A stretch of DNA of 64,000 nt from assembly GCA_963576475.1 (NCBI GenBank), contig OY754979.1:26144034-26208033 (forward strand). The letters are read 5' to 3'. The position numbers were made by a program, and so were the translations under genes. Below the pieces are notes generated by a model. The model was not told the DNA's origin, ran no database searches, and worked only from the letters and a program-made list of their open reading frames with translations. This DNA is from Molanna angustata (taxonomy: Eukaryota; Arthropoda; Insecta; Trichoptera; Molannidae). Shown here one piece after another: positions 1-8,402 of this stretch (position 1 is its first letter; each line of letters starts with the position of its first letter).

Positions 1-32
1 AAATCGTTTCTTAATGCCCAAAATGTTTTTAT

Positions 33-275
33 CTAATCGTTCTTGGCTATTTTATTCGGCCACCCGTTTTGTAAATATTCCATTATTTTTATCAAAGTTT
101 CGTTCTTTTTTGTATGTTCTCTTATGTCGTTTACGTTCAAAGGCATATCTATATTTTGAGACAAAAAATTTAAACAACTGGATTTATAATCTACCAAATA
201 TACTTGATTTATCGCTTCTAAAGTATCATCACCATATGTGTCTTCTTGTAAAGTACCAATTGGTGATCTTGACAA
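33..275 (-). pseudogene. gypsy pol remnant: segment between RNase H and integrase
   Basis: An 80-codon open stretch downstream of the RNase H fragment on the same strand. It contains an MPLNVNDIREHT-like segment followed by a GWP, as found in the spacer between RNase H and the integrase zinc finger of Ty3/gypsy elements. The integrase catalytic core is not in the window. Assignment rests mainly on position and a weak motif. Confidence 0.5.
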
Positions 276-348
276 AAAAATCTCAACAGTTATTTTTCGA
301 CTTTATATATCCTAATTCAAAATCGAAAGCCGATAATATAATTACATA

Positions 349-630
349 TTACTGTAATCGACTTGCCGCTAAAGTCGGAATTCCCTTTTTCTCTCCGAAT
401 ATTCTCACTAATGGTTGACTGTCACATGCTAATATAAATTTTCTCCCATAAAGATAATAAAAAAAATTCATTATTCCAAAAATAATTCCTGTAGCTTCCA
501 AATCTAGAATTGAATAATTTTTTTCTGCGTCTGATAATTTACGAGAAATAAATGCTATTGGTCTTTCTGAACCATTTTTGTACTTTTTCAATAAAGTACA
601 ACCTAAACCTTCTAGACTAGCATCTGTCAC
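349..630 (-). pseudogene. gypsy RNase H fragment
   Basis: The product opens with TDASLEGLG, the conserved first catalytic Asp segment of Ty3/gypsy RNase H. It continues with RPIAFISRKLSDAEKNYS and LDLEATGIIFG, the family's usual order with the second acidic residue. A later CDSQPL carries the third Asp. The fragment is about 93 residues and is out of frame with the reverse transcriptase upstream, so it is a remnant. Confidence 0.8.
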
Positions 631-904
631 TAATTTAAGGTATTTTTGGATTAAAATGCACTAAAATATTATCTGAAGTAATTATATTTTTAATTTTGTC
701 AAATGCCATTTGACATTGTTTTGACCAAACTCACTTTACGTCCTTTTTCAATAATTCATATTAAGGATTTAATATTACTGATGTATTTTGTATAAAACCT
801 CTATAACAATTTACTAATCCTAAAAAACTACGTAATTGCGATATATTTTCAGGTTGCGACGCCTCTACTATCACGCTGACCTTGTTTTGTAAAGGCAAAA
901 TACC

Positions 905-1300
905 TTACAAAGTTATTTTATAACCTAAAAAATCAAGCGATTTTTTAAAAAATTCGCACTTGTCAAAATTAATTGTCAGTCTACAGTATTTTAGTCTATT
1001 TAATACTTTAATCAAATTGTTATTGTGTTCCTTGAGAGTATCTCCCATTATCAAGACATCATCTAAATAAAAAACTACTCCTTTAATACCATGTAAAACC
1101 GTAGTGTATTCTATGGTTTGTGCAAACAAACCGGGGGCAGAGTGGATTCCGAACGGTAATCTTTTATATCGAAAACATCCAATATGTATTGTGTTGATAT
1201 TGTCGTTATCTCCCTTGAACGCTCTGTTAACACTAACTGTGAGTATGCACTCTTCAGATCTAATTTTGTAAACTAGTTGCATGTAACACATGAGATCCAA
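905..1300 (-). pseudogene. gypsy reverse transcriptase, palm/C-terminal half
   Basis: The conserved FRYKRLPFGIHSAPGLF stretch is followed by GVVFYLDDVLIMG, which holds the catalytic YLDD box, then FDKCEFF and LDFLGYKI, the usual order of a Ty3/gypsy RT. Upstream residues include CYMQL, matching the AYxQL region. The N-terminal half lies on the far side of an insertion at 1295-2232, so the RT is split by about 0.9 kb of foreign DNA. The segment before HIGCFRY is longer than usual. Confidence 0.85.
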
Positions 1301-2232
1301 CTGTCGATAGCGATAGTATGTATAGTTGAAGAATAAGAATCAAACTATAAACCCATAAATCCAAATTATTGAAAATTTTAACATATGTTGGTATGTATAT
1401 CAAGATAGGACAGTATGGAGGTCAGTCCTCTTTTCCTACCCGGAATATGAAAACAGCATGATGGTATGTTTGGATATTAAGTAGGTACATATCAAACTAT
1501 TAAGTCTTCTTACATATTGTGTATAAGCGACTGCCATACAAATTGTATGAAGCAATGTCGTCACTAAATTCAATTTTTATAAAAATTGTTAAAAAAATTT
1601 GGGATGTGCTTATACAATGTTAATATTTTTTATAGAAAATTAAATTATCTAGTTGAGGTGTTTCGGCTTTTTTCGATATTTTTTAAAAAAATGGAAATAT
1701 AGGCAGTAAAACTCATAAATTTATCATAAAAAAAAAAATTATAGTAAAAAAATCTTTGAGAAACCCTGGAATTTTTTTGAAAAAATAAATTTGAGATTTT
1801 GTATTTGTCTATGTTTATACCAATTTTCAGCGTTCTAGCTTTTATGGTTTCTGAGATATATGAAAAAATTAACCAAAATTTCAAAAGTTGATAACCCCTG
1901 ACTGAAACAAAAGTTCACAATTCTGAGTATAAAAGTTTTGTAAGCCTATAACTGTTTATATATTCTGAAATTTTGGGCTCTGTAAATTGAGCGGATCAAA
2001 AGTTATAAGGGGGGGACAGACAGACACACACACACAGAAAACTCACATAAAATGTTCTACTCCGAATTCTGAGTAAATCCATGTATATATGCTGCGAGGC
2101 CTCTAGTTGGTGTTATTAGCTTGCAAAAAGTCCACTACACCATACAAAATTTTCCTTCATACACGCATCTTGGCTTAATAATGTCGATTCATTAAGAGAA
2201 TTGAATTCTCATGAACGAATCGACAGTTGGAT
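1295..2232. mobile_element. Unclassified repeat inserted in the gypsy RT, with 14-bp inverted ends
   Basis: This block interrupts the RT between the GAQL and LDL motifs. Both ends carry the same 14 bases in opposite orientation: ATCCAACTGTCGAT at 1295-1308 and its complement at 2219-2232. The right part (about 1850-2232) recurs inverted at 14866-15250 in the MED25 5' UTR intron, and the left part (about 1273-1600) recurs inverted at 36360-36705. It includes a run of GACA/CACA near 2015-2035. No transposase frame is visible. It is probably a non-autonomous element or a composite of two; superfamily unknown. Confidence 0.6.
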
Positions 2233-2537
2233 AACTGCGCACCTTGTATTTGAGACAATAAATCCTCGATTCGCAGCAATGGAAATTTATGCTGTTCTAA
2301 ACATTTATTTACAAACAGTTTACAATTCGCACATATTCTTACTGAATTACCGTCCTTTTTAATAATAGGTTCGATTGGTATCGCACACCTACTATATTGG
2401 ACAGGTTCCAAGATATCTTGTTCGACCAAATTATTTAATTCAATTTCCACCTTAAAAATCAAACCTATCTTCCTTATCAACGCTTTCCTATATCCATTAC
2501 CCTTCCCTTTCCCCCACATACACTCACCATCATGCAA
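2175..2537 (-). pseudogene. gypsy reverse transcriptase, N-terminal (fingers) half
   Basis: A VEIELNNLVEQDILEPV segment, then CAIPIEPIIKKDGNSVRIC and a FPLLRIEDLL, match the start of Ty3/gypsy RTs (basic residue in KKDG, then RIC, then the PLPRIEDL region). Similarity stops at GAQL near 2232, where the insertion begins. The residues that follow, to 2175, belong to the inserted repeat. The other half of the RT is at 905-1300. Confidence 0.8.
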
Positions 2538-2820
2538 TTAGTACCCAAAATCAATATATATATAATATAAATATATGTATAATAATTTAACTATGTGAAA
2601 CTTTATAATTGCTTATTTATGGCTTATTTTTTTGTATACTTATTTACAATTAAGCAGTAAAAATGTATAGCTGTTAAGTTTCTAAATAAACAAAAAATAT
2701 GATGTTATATGGTGTGATATAATGCATTATGATAAGATGCAATGATGAGATGAGAAATTACAACGACGGTCTTGAGCCAGTTTTTTATAGTTTGGTTCTC
2801 GAGAGGAACAGCAAATTTTT
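2538..2820. other. AT-rich spacer between protease and RT remnants
   Basis: No domain is visible. The stretch holds TATATA and AATATG-rich runs and short direct repeats such as ATGATAAGATG-like words. It replaces part of the usual protease-RT linker, so it is probably decayed element sequence or another small insertion. Confidence 0.4.
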
Positions 2821-3501
2821 CTATGTACTTGCATTACAATATTTGGCAGTCCGCAGTTCAACCTTTCGCGGTCCGCCTATTGCTGACTGTTGTGATAAAA
2901 TGTTGTTAATGATAATATAGACCCCCATCACGGGTAGGTACTCGCCTACCAAACGGGGGACACTATAGGTGCCTATTTTATCTGTAAAAATATCTTGGTA
3001 TTTTGTTTTTAAAAAATCTATAGATAAGTTCGACGGTGATGATAATGATTGAATTTTATCATCATTGATTGTTAACTTATTTATTTCCGATATTTGCAAT
3101 TTGAAATGCTTCATAAAATCTCTACCTAAAATTAATCTGGAACCTTGTTTAATTACAATGAATTTAATATCCCCTACTTTATTATTATAACAAATTGATA
3201 AAATAATTTCGCCTATCACCGCAAATCGCTCGTTCGTGTACCCGGACAATACTAAATTACTGTCAGTCAGCTGAATGTTGGCGAAATATTTTTTGTATGC
3301 GTTTTCTGACATTGCATTAACTGATGCGCCCGTATCTAACAGTCCTACAAATTCTATTCCATTTATCAAAATGTTTAGTGTATACGCTTCGCTATCCAGA
3401 CAATATATTGCGTTAATTTTGTTCCTTTTTACCAAATGGTTCTTCATTAGCCAACACTCGCGTTTTATATGACCATATTTGTTACAATAATAACATTTCA
3501 C
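2821..3501 (-). pseudogene. gypsy nucleocapsid zinc knuckle plus aspartic protease
   Basis: The product begins with CYYCNKYGHIKREC, a CCHC zinc knuckle (C-x2-C-x4-H-x4-C) typical of gag nucleocapsid. About 50 residues later FVGLLDTGASVNAMS carries the retropepsin DTGA active site, followed by the hydrophobic flap region and LILGRDFM, the second conserved protease motif. Downstream residues lead toward the RT. The fusion of knuckle and protease in one frame suggests a gag-pol arrangement. The frame is lost before the RT. Confidence 0.85.
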
Positions 3502-3964
3502 TTTATTTGATACAAAAGATTTATTTTTGAAGTTTTTAAAACTCTGTTTTGATTTTCGGCTGTCGGTACTATTGTTCGAAGAGCTACTTTCGCTTCTAGT
3601 TGCGACTATTATTATTTTTCTGACTTAAAACTTGAAATTGATTTCATTTTGATTATTTGTTGATTCTAAACATGAAGCCATTGTAATACATTTTTCGAAT
3701 GAAATAGTATGCCCTTCTAAAATTATTTTGTGCGGATTTTTTTATCGAATAATCCTATAGTAAAGATATCTTTTGTTACATCCAATAAACGGTCGCCAAA
3801 TTTACAATGACTTGCTAATTTTCTTAGACAAACTGAAAAATCTTTAACGTTTTCGTTTTACATTTGATGCGATTTATAAAATTTATATCTCTCTTCATAA
3901 AACAATCTAGTAGGTTCGAAATAATCACCTAATATTTGTGCTAGTTCTTCATAAGTTAAGTCCG
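3502..3964 (-). pseudogene. gypsy gag, degenerate part
   Basis: This lies between the gag N-terminal fragment and the zinc knuckle. Short stretches on the minus strand still read like gag, such as a LTYEELAQIL-like helix near 3940, but stops and indels interrupt it. No intact frame. Confidence 0.5.
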
Positions 3965-4201
3965 TTATTTTTTTTTTGGAGAAAGTAAATTGATTAACAA
4001 TTGAAAAGTATTCTTGGTTAAACAATTGATAAATAGGGCTCTTTTCTTCACTACTGATGGAGATTTTAAATCTACCTTATCTGACTCTGGCTTAAAATCA
4101 TCAAGTAAGACCAGAATTTGGTCGAACCTTTGTTTAAAAACCATCCAGTTTCCTGAACAGTGAGAAAATGGTTCAATCCTTGAGAGATCCATCCTGTTCA
4201 C
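3965..4201 (-). pseudogene. gypsy gag N-terminal fragment
   Basis: A 78-residue product starting MNRMDLSRIEPF with the NWMVFKQRFDQIL pattern (W..F...F), the usual opening of insect gypsy capsid proteins, then KKRALFINCL. It lies downstream of the primer-binding-site-like sequence on the same strand, as expected for gag. Truncated by a frameshift or stop. Confidence 0.65.
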
Positions 4202-4336
4202 AAAATTTTAAATAAACAATTTATATAAATTCAATTTATATTATAATATAAACAATAACTTAACTTAAAAAAGGTCTTCTTGATTTTTCTTTACTGTTAG
4301 CCTCTGTAAAATGTTATCACTATCTCTGGATTTCAG

Positions 4337-4655
4337 TTGTGTTTCTCGTCGACTCCTGATCTTCCATTTTCCTTGGTTTTTATCTTCTTTCCCGGGTCCT
4401 GTCTTCCAAATGATTCAGTTTTGTTTCGTTTTGACGGCTGGTCTTTCGTTTTTTTTGGTTATTATCTTCTTTTCCTGGTCTTGTCTTCCACAGAATTCTA
4501 TTTTGTTTCATCTTGATGGCTGGTCTTCCGTTTTCTTTGGTTATTATCTTCTTTTCCTGGTCGTTTTCCACAGAATTCAGTTTTGTTTCGTCTTGACGGC
4601 TGGTCTTCCGTTTTCTTTGGATATTATCTTCCTTTCCTGGTCCCGTCTTCCTTAA
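4337..4655. repeat. Imperfect tandem repeat, about 80-82 bp unit, three to four copies
   Basis: The words TTTTGTTTCGTTTTGACGG, TTTTGTTTCATCTTGATGG and TTTTGTTTCGTCTTGACGG start at about 4419, 4501 and 4581. Each is followed by CTGGTCTTYCGTTTT and a TTATTATCTTCTTTTCCTGG-like segment. The array sits in the leader between the putative LTR/PBS and gag. The open frames across it on both strands are artefacts of the repeat. Confidence 0.75.
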
Positions 4656-4673
4656 TTCTTCTGTTTGTAGCCC

Positions 4674-4849
4674 TAACGCGACGTCTTACGTAGGCGATCT
4701 GAACGCGATTTCGAAGCGGCGCATCGTGGCGCGAAAATAACAAACAGTGGCCTACGTTACCAAACGCGCGTAGGGTATTCGCGAGTAGCCGCATCGGATT
4801 GCTTCGCAATCGCGTTCGCTTTGAATCGCCTACATAAGACGTCGCGTTA
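4674..4849. mobile_element. Short GC-rich inverted-repeat element (MITE-like)
   Basis: The ends are inverted copies. TAACGCGACGTCTTACGTAG begins at 4674, and the complement of the same word with one change ends at 4849. The interior is unusually rich in CGCG and GCG words compared with its AT-rich surroundings. No target duplication was convincing. Probably a small non-autonomous DNA transposon nested in the gypsy leader. Confidence 0.6.
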
Positions 4850-4944
4850 TTGTGTCTTTCCACGATTTTTCTTATGTAATTTTTTTCTTCTTCGAAAATT
4901 ATTGAGTTTTTAAGCGAAGATCCGTTTCGCTAGACTGCGCCACT

Positions 4945-5115
4945 TGTGGTAAACAGTTTTTTTAAAACATCGAAACACCGGCCACTATATAACACCTTTA
5001 TTGAGAGCAGCCATATAGGTACATAATACAACCTATGTGGTTGGCGGGCAACGGCCGACAGCGGCGAGATCGTGGGTCAAACTGCCCTAGCCACACTAGG
5101 TGAGGGAAGGTAACA
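4945..5115 (-). repeat. Putative LTR of the gypsy-like element, with adjacent primer binding site
   Basis: On the minus strand TGGCGCAGTC at 4942-4933 resembles the tRNA primer-binding sites of insect gypsy-group elements. It lies two bases after a CA that would end the LTR. The LTR would start with TGTTACC at about 5115, giving about 171 bp, and it includes AATAAA (minus strand, 5002-4997). The matching LTR would be off the left edge, so the boundaries are inferred. Confidence 0.45.
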
Positions 5116-5491
5116 ATAATACATTTTTACAAACACTACACTATTGTGTATCTATATTTCAATGATACAACCTAAAAAGTCTTGTTACTGAATCAGAAAA
5201 AGTTTTATCTTAATACATAAAAATCTCCAAAACCACCAAACTGATTTCAATGAAACTTTGTAAATGTGTATGATAGTTTTGAACCCAATACCTAGGTTAA
5301 TTTTTTCCCTACACCCTCTAAGTATTTTTTTACAGGAAAAAAGGGTCATAATTCATTTTTAAGTTGTGTTAGCTTTCAATAGATGGCAGTGTGAACAAAT
5401 CTATTGACATTTGTATTACATATCTAGAGAATATACCACACTTAGATGTACGAAAAAAATTTGGTAAAATACATATTAAAAATGACGTGTG
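5116..5491. other. AT-rich spacer, no gene seen
   Basis: No coding potential, splice pattern or repeat recognised between the putative LTR and the TTAA-flanked element. Confidence 0.5.
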
Positions 5492-5495
5492 TTAA

Positions 5496-6665
5496 CCTTT
5501 TCCGTGCTAGGGGTATGCTAAACAATGTAACACCTCGGTGCGGCGCAATTTTCGGACAAAATTAAAATCATCATATCTCAATAACTACTCACCTGAAATC
5601 TTCGACAAGAATATTCGTTTTTAGTTGTTTTAAATCTTGAATACAATTTTTTGTTTATTTTGTTTTTTTGTATACTATTTAACTGATATTTTCAACATTC
5701 CAGCTTACAAAAACATGACTAATTAGCAAAAAATATCACATAGGTAAAAAAGATATAGAAAAATATATAGTGAATAAAAATCAGCTTAAAATTAATACAT
5801 TTTTAAGTATTTCTTCGAAAACAAACACAGTTTTCAACAATTGCTTACTGCTTTATATGTTTGTATGAAGTTTATCTGTAAGCGCTATGACCTATGTGCC
5901 GCTGCACCGCGACTTTATCAACTTATATAGTAGAAAATAGTCATAAAATCATTGGTTGTTATAAATAATACTGTAATAACTCAACAGGCTCTGATTACTT
6001 TTTCGGAACATTTATAAAAGCAAAATTCATTCATAATAGCAATAAATGTTCAATGTATTAAGTCTATCACCTAGTAAGATTTTAAAAGTCGGTAATACAA
6101 AAAATCGAAGTTACTCTCAAAAACACATGAACTTTAAAAAAAGAGTTATTTTAAAATATGAATCAACGTTAAAGACACAAATAAAAACATACAAATTTAC
6201 AACAAAAAACTTTGCTTTTATAAACTACATAAAAACCGAACATAAATATTTTTCTAAACCGGCGCACAATCTCTACGAACTCGGATATGGGTTATAAGCA
6301 ATATTAATATCCATACAAAGCTGTATCTCAGTGCGGGTCCCGATTACGTCTCGGGATGAAATAGACAAAAAGTAAACACTCTACTGCCATCTACCAAATT
6401 TTTTGAAAATTTTTTAAAAATCATATTTATTTAATTAGCGCCCTTGAGGTGAGTTTTCATGAAAACGTCGCTATATAAATTATCCAACCATATAATTAAA
6501 TGGTTCGGTTATACGATGTAATTATTATATTTTGGATATGTCGATAAATAATATTTCTACAGCGAGTTTAAGTGGAGCATTGTCCATCCCGATAACCTAT
6601 CGTGATCCGCACTGATGTAGCGAATGATTCATCACGATAACGTCTCGGGATTAGCACTGAAACGG
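5496..6665. mobile_element. TTAA-flanked non-autonomous DNA transposon (piggyBac-like)
   Basis: The ends are inverted: TTAACCTTTTCCGTGCTA begins at 5492, and TAGCACTGAAACGGTTAA ends at 6669. TTAA on both sides (5492-5495 and 6666-6669) is the target site of piggyBac elements. Length is about 1.17 kb. A short plus-strand frame at 6046-6297 shows no transposase motif. A CGTCTCGGGAT word occurs near both 6345 and 6645. Non-autonomous by its lack of a transposase. Confidence 0.65.
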
Positions 6666-6738
6666 TTAAAAATGCGATCTACATAGAAGGCAGTCTGTGG
6701 AAGAACTATGTCTGCCCGGGCCCATTAGTTGTAATATA

Positions 6739-6797
6739 AAGCATCATAAATAAATACATATAGTAAAAAGCATCATAAATAAATACATATAGTAAAA
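6739..6797. repeat. Short direct duplication
   Basis: About 30 bases containing AAAGCATCATAAATAAATAC occur twice in tandem between the two DNA transposons. Confidence 0.7.
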
Positions 6798-6907
6798 TAA
6801 CATTGTTTTTCAAGATATTTCCAATTTTTATAATTATCCTGGTCACGGCACCACATGCAAAAACAAAAGCATAGATGTACTTTACCTTAAGTACATTCAT
6901 GCACGAA

Positions 6908-8007
6908 CAGTGGCGGCTGAATACCTAAAATATTAGAGGGGCTTGATTTTTTTTCTTGAAAGGAAATGAGTATTTGAAAGGAGAAAATATTCAGTACCTA
7001 CACTTGTGAAATATCGACACAGGTGAAAAAAATATTTTCATGCATATGATCAGTGTTTATCATCATTCTCCTGTTAAGCTGCAATTACAATACCTGAAAA
7101 AAGGGGGTCGGTGGATCATATATCATACATGTTGGATTTAGTTGTTTTTGTCAGAGTCAGAATTAATACCTACATCAGAATTATTGTCAAAAAGTAAACA
7201 CGGAAAACAACATTCACTACACCCGCAATACGCATTCTTTTCACTACATCTGCAAAGCCATGACGTTTTTGTTACATATTTATATTAAAACTTCGAATAT
7301 ATTTACGTGATTTACAAGTACCTACTAATTTGAGATAATGAGATGAATGTCCGCGAGGCCCATATTTTTTCACATTCACACGATCATCGTAATTAAAGTA
7401 ACGCTATATTAAATTATGTATACTATTCACCGTGTACTATTGTCAAAAATTATCATAAAAAATATTAACCGCAATTCGTCACTCTGCAAAAACAACATGC
7501 AAAATGGCGCGCTGTCATCAACAGCTTTCAGCTCTCAGCTGACGAGCTGACCGAAGTGCGCAGACGCCGCAGACGTGTTCATAAACATACTAATATTAAT
7601 CGTGTTCATAAACACACTAATTCAATTTAATCGTTTAGACCAAAATATACGAGATTGTTGTATAGTAGTATATTCCGGTGAATTCATGAACATATATAGG
7701 AACGTGCCCGAGAGCTCCATACATTTCGAATCATATTGCACTGCGGCATTAAAATCAATTCTATGAGTTTACATACAGTTCTTCGGGCGCAAGCACATTG
7801 TGCCCGCGGAACAAAATTTTTCATAGAATCTCGCTGTATGAAACGAACTATTGCAGTATTTTACTATTACAACCGTAAGGTGGAAACACATTTATTTAAA
7901 AAAAATAATGAATTTCCAGAATTAATTTAGCACATATTTTTGGAATCTATAGAAAAAAAATTTTGGGAGGGCTCAGCCCGAGAGCCCCTTTGGGGGAGCC
8001 GCCACTG
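6908..8007. mobile_element. Non-autonomous hAT element, 1.1 kb, with intact 8-bp target duplication
   Basis: CAGTGGCGGCT at 6908 is mirrored by AGCCGCCACTG ending at 8007. TGCACGAA flanks both ends (6900-6907 and 8008-8015). CAG...CTG ends plus an 8-bp duplication are diagnostic of hAT transposons. The interior has no transposase frame; it includes a GC-rich patch near 7500-7575 (CAGCTCTCAGCTGACGAGCTG). The perfect target duplication suggests modest age. Confidence 0.85.
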
Positions 8008-8227
8008 TGCACGAAAGACTCTTTTACCGGCCTGGTACTTGGTAGCGACAGATAAGCGCAGTGTCCAAAGGCTTAAAATTTTGAAAATTAAACCTACTTT
8101 TAAATTCAAACATCAAGCTTATAAAATATACAATAAAATGTATTTTTTTTACAATCTACAATAAGATAGCTTGAGGCAATATCAAACAAAAAAATAGAAA
8201 ACATCATGGGTGAAAATTAGATGTTAC

Positions 8228-8402
8228 CTTCCATCCTTAGATGGTGCATATTTGGTGGTTGAGGAGGTGAGCTGAGTTGAGACAGAAGAGCGCTGGGCTG
8301 GGCCGGCACAGGTCCCGGTCCACCCTGACCAGGTCCGGGGAACCCTGTACCCCCTCGACCTGTCCCTGGGCCCAACCAACGAGGACCACCGCGTACACCC
8401 AC
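8228..8402 (-). CDS. MED25: MED25 eighth coding exon (residues 495-552), or last exon if stop at 8217 is used
   Basis: The acceptor TTCCAG ends at 8403. It encodes a Gly/Pro-rich segment ending [24 protein letters not shown] recalls the LxxLL-type motif in the C-terminal part of vertebrate MED25. GAAG followed by GTAAC at 8227 is a plausible donor. Reading through gives three more codons and a TAA at 8219-8217. The choice decides whether the protein ends here. Confidence 0.82.

Larger units (their letters stand above)
1..5115 (-). mobile_element. Decayed Ty3/gypsy-like LTR retrotransposon, cut by left window edge
   Basis: Read on the minus strand, coding remnants occur in the canonical order gag, CCHC zinc knuckle, aspartic protease, reverse transcriptase, RNase H and the start of the RNase H-integrase linker. 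Upstream lie a primer-binding-site-like sequence and a short putative LTR (about 4945-5115). The remaining integrase and the second LTR would be left of position 1. The frame is broken many times, and other repeats sit inside it (1295-2232, about 4337-4655, 4674-4849), so it is dead. The domain order supports Ty3/gypsy; the lineage within that group is not resolved. Confidence 0.85.

Noticed and set aside
6046..6297. 83-codon plus-strand frame as the transposase of the TTAA element
   Set aside because: Lys/Asn/Thr-rich with no DDD/DDE or zinc-finger pattern; too short.
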